Part shown: positions 33,584 through 43,635 of the stretch, in pieces
Position numbering within the stretch: the stretch's first letter is position 1
Layout: each line of letters begins with the position of its first letter
NCBI GenBank assembly: GCA_021432635.1
Contig: MU270046.1
Coordinates: 533,913 to 597,912 of the forward strand
Length of the DNA: 64,000 nucleotides
Direction of reading: 5' to 3'
From: Thozetella sp. PMI_491
Taxonomy: Eukaryota; Ascomycota; Sordariomycetes; Chaetosphaeriales; Chaetosphaeriaceae
The notes under the pieces: generated by a model
What the model saw: only the letters and a program-made list of their open reading frames with translations
Told to the model about the DNA's origin: nothing
Database searches by the model: none
Made by a program: the position numbers and the translations under genes

Positions 33584-33981
33584 GTGACATCTCAGAGAAA
33601 CAGTGGAAAAATTTGTGTGGCGGTAGATTTACAGTCTTTACACTACGATCCTTACTATCTCCTCTCTCTATAAAATGAAAAGAAATTGCAGTTGAAATGG
33701 TCCCTGGGATGCTATGGGCAAGGCCAGTTCTCATAGAAATACTCCAGTGTCCGGATCTCAAGAGCTACAAAAAAACCTACACGACGCCCTTCAAGACCAA
33801 AGACTAAAGAAATTTGACAAATTCAGTAACCAAGACCTAAGAACACAGGGTTGCTCCGAGGTGACCCTGATTCCCCCACCACGGCACAAACTCGCCCCGA
33901 CCAAGCCCGTAACCTCAGTTTGGGTCAAACTGATTGCATCCGAAAAGAACAACTATTAGGCCGTACTTGACAACTGCAAAC
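33584..33981. other. Convergent 3' spacer, no gene seen
   Basis: Spacer between the small Q/N-rich gene and the esterase gene; no coding feature is supported. Confidence 0.5.
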
Positions 33982-35209
33982 TTAGTCTTTACCAAACGCC
34001 CCCCAGGCTGCGTTCATGAAAGCCAAAGCAAGACCGTTCGCCTTCTCGTCACCCACGGGAATCAGCTGATTCGCGAAGAGCATCCCCAACCCCTTCTCCC
34101 GGTTCATAGCCCAGAGCAAGTTTGGCATGCTGTCCCAGGTCACAGTTCCTTTCGGCATCCTTCCCAGTGGCATGTCTTCCTCGAGGACAAGCCCCGCCGC
34201 ACTCCAGTTCACGAGGGGCGCGCGCAGCTTGGCCGACGTGCCCGTGCAGAAACCGTGATTCTCGTTGAGATCCCGCAGATCATTGATCGCCGTACTCCCT
34301 TCCTCAAGCTGGCCCGTGAAAAGAAGGTCGATGTGCTCCTGCTGTGCAAGAAGCTTTGGTTGTGGCGATAGCAAATCGCTCAGCACCACCCCCACGTCCG
34401 ATATGCTGCACATCTGGCCTTGGCTCGCGTCATCGGCGGCAATTAGGCCGTCCCCCACTCTTTCCACCATTCTCATGCGCTTTTCCCACACCTCGGGCTT
34501 GTTGTTCGGCTGGTACGTCGATAGCGTCATGCCGAGAGGGTCGAACATGTTGGTCTGCATATGGGTCACGAAGCTGCCGGTGATCCGCTGGACTAGAAGC
34601 TGGGTCCAGCCGATGCTGCCGCCGTACGAATAGCCCTCGCCTGGCTCAAAGATCAGCGGCATCGAGAAGTGCTTCACAATGGGATGGGCGTCTTCCTCGA
34701 CAGCTATCTCTGCCAGCTCCGGACTGGAGGCTAGGCGCTCTTGCACGAGATCCTGGCTGGATACACCGCTTGTGTGCAACAACAGATTGCGAAGGGTAAT
34801 CTTCTTTGCCGCAGGGCGCAGGGAGACAGCTCCTGTGTCCCCTTCGCGCGATATGACCGGCAAGGAGTCCAGCTCCGGTAAATGTTTGGACAGTGGTTCG
34901 TCCAGCGTCACGAGGCCGCGCTCTACCAGCTGCAGTGCCGCGATATGCGTCATGAACTTTCCAGCAGATGCCATGGCGACGGTGCTGTCCGGGTCGATGG
35001 GCGGGGAGTCGCTATCCAAAGACTGGCGGCCCGCAGCATAGCGATACAGCGTGTTTCCTGTCAGTAATTGTCAGCAAGGGTGTACTTTGTAGCCATTTTT
35101 GCATTCTGTAATACAAACCATTGCCATCGACCACCAACCCAATTCCTGCGAGGAGATCTTGGGTTTCGGCCGCAGTGGCCTGCGTCAGGATGCGTTCAAA
35201 GCCTTCCAT
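33982..35209 (-). CDS. Beta-lactamase-fold serine esterase/transesterase
   Basis: Two exons (35209-35119, 35057-33982; intron 61 nt) give 388 residues. The class C beta-lactamase / EstB / LovD fold is indicated by the SxxK catalytic pair in MASAGKFMTHIAALQLVERG, followed by LDEPLSKHLPEL, the NLLLHTSGV block, and the Tyr motif in FEPGEGYSYGGSIGWTQLL; MFDPLGMTLS and a Gly-rich C-terminal strand complete it. Members hydrolyse esters or transfer acyl groups (LovD in lovastatin synthesis), and most are not lactamases. No signal peptide is visible, so it is probably cytosolic. The first in-frame ATG (35209) is used; the frame stays open upstream to 35254 without an ATG. It may belong with the nearby monooxygenase in a metabolic group, but no synthase is present. 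Confidence 0.88.
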
Positions 35210-36768
35210 TCTAGCGGAAGTCTTCTCATTTAGGTGCACGACATCGTCGTTCAAGTCGCGCGGGCACGGATGCGAAAGATGAGATATCCGAGAGTTAAAT
35301 GGCGCACAAGACGGCTACCTTTATGTCCTTGTCCATGGGCCGAGAGATAAGTAGGTCGCCGTGAGCATGAAGGCTGCCTGTGAGGTGAAACGGGGAATGC
35401 TCGGTAAGGCGGAAGTATAATGGGTGCCTGCCTCGAATCTTAGGCATGCAATCTACTGGCAGTACCTTCGAGGAAAGGCAAGCTGGCATCCGTTACGAGG
35501 GTTGGGGCAGCACGCACGACTTGGTCCTATAAAAACTGTCGGCTCGGTTCTTCAGAATAAGGGAGCCTAATACCTGATACCGAAGGACCTCCTTGCCGTC
35601 TGTAAAGGGTTGGTTTTATGTCATACGGCCATGCTGGCTCCCTAGGCCCAACTTCTACCTCTAACAGTGGAACCCCCCTTCATATTTTCTGAGCTTGAGC
35701 TTGATATCAGAGGATACCCTCGAGGTCGGGATAACTTGCCAGCTCCATGCAGCGAATCAAGCATGACCCGATGCTCGTATGTGTTTATATTTGGGATTAT
35801 ACTGTTCCAGGGCAAAATTTAAATGGGGCATAATATCCTAGCACTTTAGCTTCTCACGCGATTAATAATGTTAATTTTTTCTGAGCTTTGAGCCTACCTT
35901 AGTGCTGTGTGAAAGGATGCCTGGTGTCGCACGGGCCATCCGATGTGGATCGCATTGCTGGATGCCTTGTCGACCGCACCAAAAGCACCCAACAGAACTT
36001 TGACGGACTTTGCTGGCCAGCCGAAACGACTTTCCATGCTCTACCGGCAGATCGGGTTGCTCGCGGTCAATGCGATAGTTTGCTGCGACAGTCCGGTGTG
36101 ATGAGGAGAGAGACTAGGAGGGACACCCACCCGCCAGCGATCGTTCCCCTCTCAGCGTAACTCTTTAGAAAGGAGACCGCTAGCTGTCCAGACCGTGCCA
36201 GATCAGCAGGCTTTAGCGCGCGTCTGGTGGCCAAGCGCGCATATCTCTCGGCGATGCACGACTCAAAAAGGGAGATGAATAGTGTGGCTATTCTACGAGC
36301 CAAGCTCAGAAACTAAAGGGGGCAATCAGGGCGCACATCCTACCTCGTAGGGCGATGATTCCACACTTGCCAAGAGCTAGTTGTCCAGGAGGAAGGTATC
36401 CGCAAATTAGTGCTTATGTCGCGGCGCAGAACTCTGTTGATTGGTGTGTGTGTAATTTGGTACATCCCCTGGCCCTGTAATCGTGCGGCTAAGCAGCGCC
36501 AGCAAACCATGCTGACGGGACTTGGTGCTGATCCCAGGGAACAAAAAGTCTCCGCAGCTAGGGCCACGAATGAGATAAAGTCTCCGACGTTGGGTATTCC
36601 TGCTTTCATGGCCACGCCATGCTGGTTTCAGCGACTGGGATGGAAGAAGACATATATACCTAGGTCGCCGTCGGCGTCCAGCAGACAGTTAAATCATGCT
36701 GAATCATCAAGGTTCCATCCATCTCCTCCTGCATCCGTGACCGCGAACCAAACGCCAACGCCGCAACG
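35210..36768. other. Intergenic region with TATA box for the monooxygenase
   Basis: This 1.56-kb divergent spacer lies between the esterase and the flavin monooxygenase. An ATATATA element at about 36651-36657 is 112 bp upstream of the monooxygenase ATG. Open frames such as 36410-36916 have no features beyond overlapping the gene. Confidence 0.45.
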
Positions 36769-37555
36769 ATGCCTGGGAATCGCGTCTGTGTGCTGGGAGC
36801 TGGGCCGGTCGGGCTCGTCGCGACAAAGAACTTGGCAGAACAAGGCCTGGAGGTCACCACCTATGAAAAGCAAGACTGCATCGGCGGGATCTGGCACCCA
36901 AACAAGACCCAGCTAGGCGTGCTGCCGGTCACGACCAAAAATACATCAAAGCACTGCGTATGCACAGCTACCCGCCTAGCTGGCTATATTCGCTAACCGG
37001 ACCAATGGCAGTCGTCGTTTACAGATTTCCCGTATCCCAAAGGCAAGCAAGCGCCTTTTGGTGGCCAGGAGAAGAGACACAGCTAACAAGGATGTTTTCT
37101 TCGCGCTCTAGAAGCCGCAACACACCCGAAAGCGAAAGAAGTCGAGGACTATCTGAACGCCTACGCCAAACAATTTGGCATCTTGAAAAACATCCAGGTG
37201 TCGACCGAGATTGTCAAGGTGGAGCGTGATGAGCAGAAGGGGGAATGGATCGTCAGCACAAGGAGCACCAAGGCGGGCGGCGACGGCCCCGTCGAGTCAA
37301 AGGCCTTTGATCGCGTCGTCGTGGCATCTGGGATGCTCAACCTTCCCAGGATGCCCAACATCAAGGGCTCCGAAAAGTTCACTGGAGATCTGATGCACTC
37401 GCGTGACTTCAAAGACCCCAGCAAGTATGAGGGAAAGAGAGTGATCGTGGTTGGCGTCGGGGCTACGGGAATAGACACCCAGTCGTTCCTGATGAAGGCC
37501 AACACCAAGAAGATCTATCTAAGCCACCGAAAGCAGATGCTCCTGGTACGCTACC

Positions 37556-37590
<35 letters not shown>

Positions 37591-38649
37591 GAACTCTATT
37601 TAGTCCTCTAATACTGACCTCGACTCGTTGAACAGCTGCCTCGGATGGTCAACGGCAAGGCCTTTGACCACGGCATGTCGAGGCGCGCGGGCATGATTCT
37701 GCGGACACTTTTGGGCCTCTTCCCGAACTTTATGTTGAAAATGATGCTCACGCCCTTGGTTGGTGCGCGCAAGAAGGCCTTCCCATCACTCAACAACCAC
37801 CCTTCCTTCTCGGCCCCGCGCGAAGCCGACGGCATCCCTTTTCGCATCCCCATGTTCTCGGACGAGTTGATCCACAACCTCGAGTCCGGCATTGTCGAGA
37901 CCGTCCAGGGTATTGCCGAGATCACGGGCCCGCGCTCCGTCACGCTCACCGACGGGACGGTTCTCGAGGACATCGACGCCATAATAGTCTGCTCCGGGTA
38001 CGGCTATGACTACGTAGTGACTGGCGCAGGCAACCCCTGCGATCCCGCACACGCTCCGGATGGCTATGCTGCATACAAGGCGACCCGCTTTTACGACGAG
38101 AGGGTGCCGTTCCCGCGGCTCTACAAGGGATTTCTCTCAGAGCAATACCCCGACTCGCTCGCCTTCCTCGGCCCCCTTCTGATCACGAAGCCGCCGTTTG
38201 TCATGTATGATCTCGTGACGATGGCGCTGGGGAGCATATGGAGCGGGGCCTACCCCGTGCCGTCGGCCCCCGAGATGCGCAAAGACATCGACGAGCAGTA
38301 CGACTTCGTCGTGCGCATGCTGAACCAGGGAGCGATGGTGTACCCAGGATTCCGGGCGCAGAAGGCGGGCGAGACGTACACGTGGCTCAACAAGGTTGCC
38401 GGGACCGGAGTCATTGAGCGCGTGGGAAATTGGGGCCGGGAGGCCTGGAAGTTCTGGTGGGCGGACCGAAAGTTCTACGGGCTTGTCCTCGATGGGCCTG
38501 ATACGCCCCACATCTACCGGTTGTTTGATACGGGGTTTGGGCGCAAGCCGTGGGCTGGTGCAAGGGAGCAGATTATAGCGACCAACGAAGACGTCCGGCA
38601 GCTGGGGGAGAAGTGGAAGCAGGAGAACTGCGGGAAGAGAAAGGCGTAA
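36769..38649 (+). CDS. Flavin-containing monooxygenase
   Basis: Four exons (36769-36957, 37012-37042, 37112-37545, 37636-38649) close to 555 residues. Motifs in order are the FAD-binding VCVLGAGPVGL (residues 6-16) with YEKQDCIGGIW, the LPVTTKNTSKHC / FTDFPYPKE segment split over two introns, the FMO fingerprint FTGDLMHSRDF, the NADPH-binding VVGVGATGIDTQS, and a late IIVCSGYGYDY. It should use NADPH and O2 to oxygenate a heteroatom or ketone substrate. The second intron (37043-37111) uses a GC donor (AAAG|GCAAGC) with a CTAAC branch; no GT donor restores the frame. The third intron contains a 32-base run of C. There is no transmembrane anchor. It could serve secondary metabolism, but no backbone gene is in the window. 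Confidence 0.92.
37557..37588. repeat. 32-nt homopolymer C tract inside an intron
   Basis: Thirty-two consecutive C residues lie 11 nt after the donor of the third monooxygenase intron. The strand-complement is G32. Its true length is likely to vary between reads and strains. Confidence 0.9.
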
Positions 38650-40016
38650 TATTACTGTAGCTTAATTAGAAAACTTGAAGAGCGTCTACTTATCAATCCC
38701 CCGCTGAACCTTCGGGGGAATAGAGCAAATCGTTCCTTTGTCGGTTACTCTGTCAAACGTCGTCGAAGCGGGGTGGGGGGATACGAAATGGCATACCAGA
38801 AGCCTGTAAACAGTTGGATTAGAGCCAAACTAAGCTGTATCCTGCTAATTCGAGTACTACAGCGGATTCCTCCAGTCTCTTCTTCGAAACCATGTACTTA
38901 GACATTTCATAATTAGTCGCGCGATGTAGAGATATAGATTCTTCTGGTCCAACCAAATGGGATAACTAACGTTATTGAGTTTGTTGCTGCATTTGTGAGT
39001 AAAACATAGATGCTCAAGACTCAAGGGTTATATTACTTGTCCATCTTGACGAGCACTTCACGAAGCAGGTATGGGAGGCGGCTCGGCCGACGCCTAGTTG
39101 CAATATCTATTTTCTATCACTTAGGTACTGGTCTCACTGGGCTCGTTTCTTGTTCGTTCCTGTGCTTTGACCTATCGGAATCACAGCATCTACGGTATAG
39201 ATCGACGAGGTTTGGGTGTGCGCGTGCGCTAGGCTTGAGGTTTGCAAAGATATCCGATTATGGTAAGATATATCGCATACACTTGGCTCTACTTCTTTCC
39301 GCGCTTGTGGTGCCTCATTTGAGGTCCTTCTTTGGAGTTCACCATTTCCATTGTTCAGTACGTGAGTTACTGTTGATTTTCCCCGCACATCTTGGCGAAA
39401 GTCTGTTTGATCCGGTAGGCCCGGAGTACTCGTTTAAGACGCGCAGCAGAGCGAAAATGTGCTCAAATGCGCTCGAGCCGCTACTTCTTGGCGATAGAGG
39501 ACCCGGGTGTCACGTGTGGCATACACTCTATAGGCTTATGCCAGAAAGAGGAAATGCCTCCTGGACATTTCCCGACTACAAACGCGTCAACTGGTTAGCC
39601 ACATTAGAAATGTAGCCGGAACTTAACGTGGACGGAGAGATTGGCTTCGATTGAAGGGGTTGGTCTTGAACATATCAGCATTTATATCGTCTCAAGATGG
39701 CTCCAACTGCCATGTATCTTCGGCTCCAGGACAAAGGGACAGCCTTGCAGGGGACGGGTTGGGGGGCGGTTACCACGCAAAATACCAATTTGTTGTTTAC
39801 CCGGCATATTAAAACTTACAGAATCGAGCTCATAATCACGCCCGTTATGCATTCGCTCGTCCCGCCTCCTCATTGAGGGCCTTCTTGTAGTCTACCGTTA
39901 TCATATAAATGGACGGGCGACTACCGTGAACTTGAGTCGAACATCATAGCTTCCTATCCAGCTTTCCTGCAGGATTCTTCGAGGGTAGACAAGTAGAAAT
40001 ACCGCGGAAAGGCTTT
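38650..40016. other. Intergenic region; an open frame at 39010-39615 not accepted as a gene
   Basis: A 1.37-kb spacer. A 201-codon ATG-initiated frame lies within it, but its translation has no domain, no consistent hydrophobicity pattern and Arg/Ser/Leu-rich random composition. Confidence 0.4.
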
Positions 40017-40023
40017 TATATAA
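40017..40023 (+). promoter_or_regulatory. TATA box of DJ-1/PfpI gene
   Basis: TATATAA only 7 bp before the ATG at 40030 but 55 bp before the ATG at 40078. It argues that the downstream ATG is the real start. Confidence 0.5.
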
Positions 40024-40077
40024 TTCAGAATGCGCACCGTAACTTCGCAGCTTAACTTGTCGAGGCTGTGTCTTCAT

Positions 40078-41068
40078 ATGATGCAGCTTCTTTCGAGTCT
40101 ACCGTTCTGCATAGCGGCGCAGAATCTAACTGAGGAACAACAGTTCAACATTCGTCGGACCCTATCCGTTGGCTACGTTCGTGTATTCCAGCATATATCC
40201 CTTCAACCCTTCACTAACCGAGTACAACAGATCATCTTCCCTGGGTTCACAGCGCTCGATGTATTCGGGCCTCTGGAGATTTTTTACCAGGTATGCGCGT
40301 CCAAGTATCCAGCTGGCTACAGCCAAGAGTTTAATCAAAGCTGACGGGTTTCGGAAAGCTCTCCTTCAACTACAGCTTAACTCTTTCCACCATTTCGTAC
40401 CATAAGGGCCCAGTATCTTCCCACCCACCACCACACCGCATGGGAGATGCAGCTTCGACCGTAATGGAATTTGGATCTATGATTGGGACATCTGTGACTG
40501 CCACACATACCTTTGAGGATGCTCCCGCTCTTGATGTCATCATCGTTCCTGGCGGCCTGGGCGACTTCACGATCGAGCAGGGGAACGACACGAGAATGGA
40601 AGACTTCCTAGTCCGTCGTTTCGACGCAGCTGACTACATACTGAGCGTGTGCGTCGGATCGGCTACCCTGGCGCGTGCAGGACTTCTGGAGGGCCGCAGA
40701 GCAACGACCAACAAGGCCCTCTGGTCGTGGGCCGTTAGCCATGGAAAGAACGTCACCTGGGTGCCGTCGGCACGTTGGGTGCAAGACGGCAAGATATGGA
40801 CGAGCTCCGGCGTGGCCGCGGGCATCGATATGACCTATGCCTTTCTCAAGCACGCCTACGGAGCCGAGATTATCGACGGTGTGATGAACGGCATAGAGTA
40901 TGCGCCGCACGCGGATCCGAGCTGGGACCCATTCTCCGTTGTACACAACGTACGTCCCTTCTTCACTCGATCGGTCGCACAAGGAGCTAATATGACTCAC
41001 AGGTCCCTGGTGCCGACAAAAATCGACCTTTAACGGACTGCATCGCGCCTGCGGGGTATTCCGCATGA
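40078..41068 (+). CDS. Secreted DJ-1/PfpI family protein
   Basis: Four exons (ending 40176, then 40231-40290, 40359-40949, 41003-41068) give 271 residues from the ATG at 40078. That start gives a compact signal peptide (MMQLLSSLPFCIAAQ); an upstream in-frame ATG at 40030 lies almost on the TATA box. DJ-1/PfpI features are the first strand SVGYIIFPGFTALDVFGPLE (restored by removing a 54-nt in-frame intron, 40177-40230), ALDVIIVPGG, and the nucleophile-elbow cysteine in ILSVCVGSATLARAGLLEGR, followed by TTNKALW and SSGVAAGIDM. The ending VVHNVPGADKNRPLTDCIAP appears only after the last intron is removed. Members include isonitrile hydratases, glyoxalases and proteases; the substrate is unknown here. 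A secreted location is inferred. Confidence 0.85.
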
Positions 41069-41953
41069 GGTCCTATGCAGCGAGCAGGCATGCACTGCTG
41101 CGCCGGTTTACTCCCTTGGCTAATAGAAAGATATGGCTCTGTACATGGAATGAAGATGCTCCGTGTAATGCGAGATATGCTCCATTATTCCCTCCCAGTA
41201 ATCCATGTAGAGGTTAATGGAGTGACCAGTTTGTTCGGTGAACAGCAACGCCATCGTCTCTTATCAATTCATACCAAGACAATTACAGCGCTAAGTTTAC
41301 CTGGGAGCAGTAGCGATCCGCAATCATAGCTGCAGTGGAAGCACTAGTCACGCAATGATTGCTAGAATGTTTATTGAAGAGTGTCTTCATCTGACCGAAG
41401 GGCATTATTACGGTGCTTATAAACGCTAAGATATAGCAAAATCGCTTGAAACTTATAGTAAAATCACTCTCTTTATAGATTTGCCCTTAGGTTTCGATCT
41501 GGCTATAATGGAACTCCTACATGAAGAGTAACCTGGATAGGGCCACAGCATATATACATGCAGATGAGCGAGTGTTGATTCACACGAGGTAGATAGTTTC
41601 TACTGGTCGTCCTGTCTTTCGAATAATGGAAAAGAACAATACAAGAAACAATACAATATGTGGCTAAACAACGAGGATGAATGGCTTGGGGGTTTCGGCT
41701 ATTTAACGGTTTGATGACGATGTGTCGTCGCCGACTGAGAATGTATTCCGGAAAATGCCTTAGGTGCCTTACTTATCGAGGCCCACTTTTCCTCTGTAAG
41801 ACCATACCCATATATTAGCGAACCTCGCCTCTCGGGTGCTGCAGTTGCACTGACTACTTATGCAGTGTGACTACATATGACACATGTCGTTTCGCTCCCC
41901 TAAGCAGACACAGGACCGCTGCATTCATCATCTTTACCCTTTCCCAGTCGGCC
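41069..41953. other. Intergenic region, no gene seen
   Basis: AT-rich spacer; no coding or RNA gene recognised. Confidence 0.45.
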
Positions 41954-42935
41954 ATGGTAGAGCCACTATCACCAGATACGCAAGATGGAACACGGTACGG
42001 CCATCTCGCCTTCGACGTGTTTGCCGTAGTGAGTGTCGCCTGGCACCAAAGAAAAGTTCATTTTACTAACCGTCTCCCCTCCAACAGGAAAACTGGGATT
42101 ATTCTGCCTCCTTAGCCGATGACCGAGCTCAATGGGAACGACTTGTTCACAAGTATTACGCGCTGACACCGGTGGAGCGCCTGGTAAGCGTCTTTCTTTG
42201 TCCTCCTCCAGCATTCGGACCGGACGAGAATAGATATGCTACTGCAGTCTCTCTAGAAGTGCGCCGCACTAAACCATTCTATCAGCCTTACCACGAGAAA
42301 AGCGAGCTTTTCAAATACGGAAACGCGCAAGGGCCAAGCTACAACCAGATTGCAAAGGTTCTAGAGCCGCATCAGACCATTCGAGAGCGTTTACTCAGCG
42401 CAGACCACATCTATAAACCTCTATGGCTTCGGACCTGCTATAAGCCGGAGCTATAAGCTAATTATCTAGAATTGGCTGATGGTATAGACACGGATGACGT
42501 CGTGATCACTTCTAGGGGCCACCTGAACGACGAGTTATTATACAACTTTGGCGATAACTGGGCTCGAATTCTTCTTCGGATCCCAGCTCTTTGCGATTCG
42601 GAAGAAGACGGAAGAGACCCGTCACCCTTCTCAGACCTAGCAGCTGAGCCTTTGTCTGAGATGGACCGTGCAGACCGTGCTCTACGGGTAAGGCTGTATG
42701 TCGCAGACGAAGAAACGATCAGTGAGCTCCAAGTCAAGGTTATGTGGCTAGATTATTACGGAAAATGCGTCTAGTGGAACAAGATTAAGCCAGCGTATTT
42801 ACCGGAGCTCACAGGATATATGGCGGATGGATATTCGCTCAACGAGCTGTTATATTCGAGTGACACGCAGGAGAATGGCTCTGAAATTGTAATGGTCTAG
42901 GAGCCAGAGATTGTCCAGGCTAAATATCCGTAACA
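41954..42935 (+). pseudogene. Decayed gene of unknown family with three in-frame stops
   Basis: A first exon from ATG 41954 (MVEPLSPDTQDGTRYGHLAF ...) joins across a 59-62-nt intron (acceptor CCAACAG at 42087) to a long frame with coding character (ENWDYSASLADDRAQWERLV, HKYYALTPVERL, SLEVRRTKPFYQPYHEKSEL). The same frame runs to about 42935 but is cut by a TAA near 42454 and TAGs near 42772 and 42898. Each could come from a Gln codon by one C-to-T change, and coding character resumes after each (ELADGIDTDDVVITSRGHLN; WNKIKPAYLPELTGYMADGY). No frameshift is needed. I do not recognise the protein. It looks like a host gene inactivated by point mutation, perhaps of the RIP type. Confidence 0.55.
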
Positions 42936-42974
42936 ATCATCCCACTCGTTTATATGGTCACTCGTTTATATGGT

Positions 42975-43433
42975 TTATTTGATCGTCATGGCCACGTTGC
43001 TGCGGTGGTCAATGCCGAGATTGGTGTCGATGCATAGGTCTTCTTCCACGGCTTTGAGCATGGTGTCCACGAAGAGGTTGTCCTCGCCGCCGGTAGCCGG
43101 CGGTCTGGCCGTCGAGGGAGATGAAAATCGTGCTTCCGTTGGCTAGCGGCGGAAGGCTATAATGGGGCGCAGTCCCGAGACCACCCGACGCGATCTGCGA
43201 GGCACTACCGCCAGGGACGTGAAGGTAAAGATGACTCTGCATTTCCGAGTGTTGTCATAATTCTCGAGCAGGCGTACCATGAAATCTCGTGTCTTGGTGC
43301 CGACTACCACCGTGCTGTTGCCGCCGCTCTTGATGGTAGGTACCTTGCAAAGCCTGACGGCGCGGCTATGGAGACATAGCTCGCAGCAGCGGCAAGAAGA
43401 AAATGTTAGAAACCTTGTTTCATCTTTGGGCAC
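42975..43433 (-). pseudogene. Probable broken or spliced gene of unknown family
   Basis: The minus strand shows coding-like pieces: GGNSTVVVGTKTRDFM, then SHLYLHVPGGSASQIASGGL and LPPLANGSTIFISLDGQTAG, then GGEDNLFVDTMLKAVEEDLC ending NVAMTIK and a stop at 42975. The first two join neatly if a 41-nt stretch (GTACGC donor after DFM, TGCAG acceptor) is an intron. The second and third are displaced by one base with no splice site between them, indicating a frameshift or a sequence error. The family is unknown. It lies 200 bp beyond the 3' end of the protease-VWA gene on the same strand. Confidence 0.45.
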
Positions 43434-43635
43434 AGCTCAAAGGGTAGGACTGGAGAAGGTCGGGCTTGGATTTATGTCAGTCTCGTGTGGACTGAGAAGA
43501 TCTCTTTACCCCCCAGCTTCACGCCCCAAGACCCTTGCTACAGTCAAGCAATGTCTGTGACGAGTCCGGAAAGCAAATCTGTACTTCGAACCACAGATAC
43601 CTGACGTTGATAGCAGTCGAAGGATACCCTCTATA

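Noticed and set aside
36958-37011. Reading the first monooxygenase exon through to its own stop as a short separate gene
   Set aside because: The GTATGC donor and GGCAG acceptor at these ends join it to the FTDFPYPK segment that the family requires.
35209-38649. Secondary-metabolite cluster (esterase plus flavin monooxygenase plus MFS)
   Set aside because: No polyketide, peptide or terpene synthase is present, and unrelated genes lie between. Tailoring enzymes alone do not make a cluster.
39010-39615. 201-codon plus-strand open frame
   Set aside because: No domain, no signal or membrane pattern, random-looking Arg/Ser/Leu-rich translation and no promoter context. Probably a chance frame.
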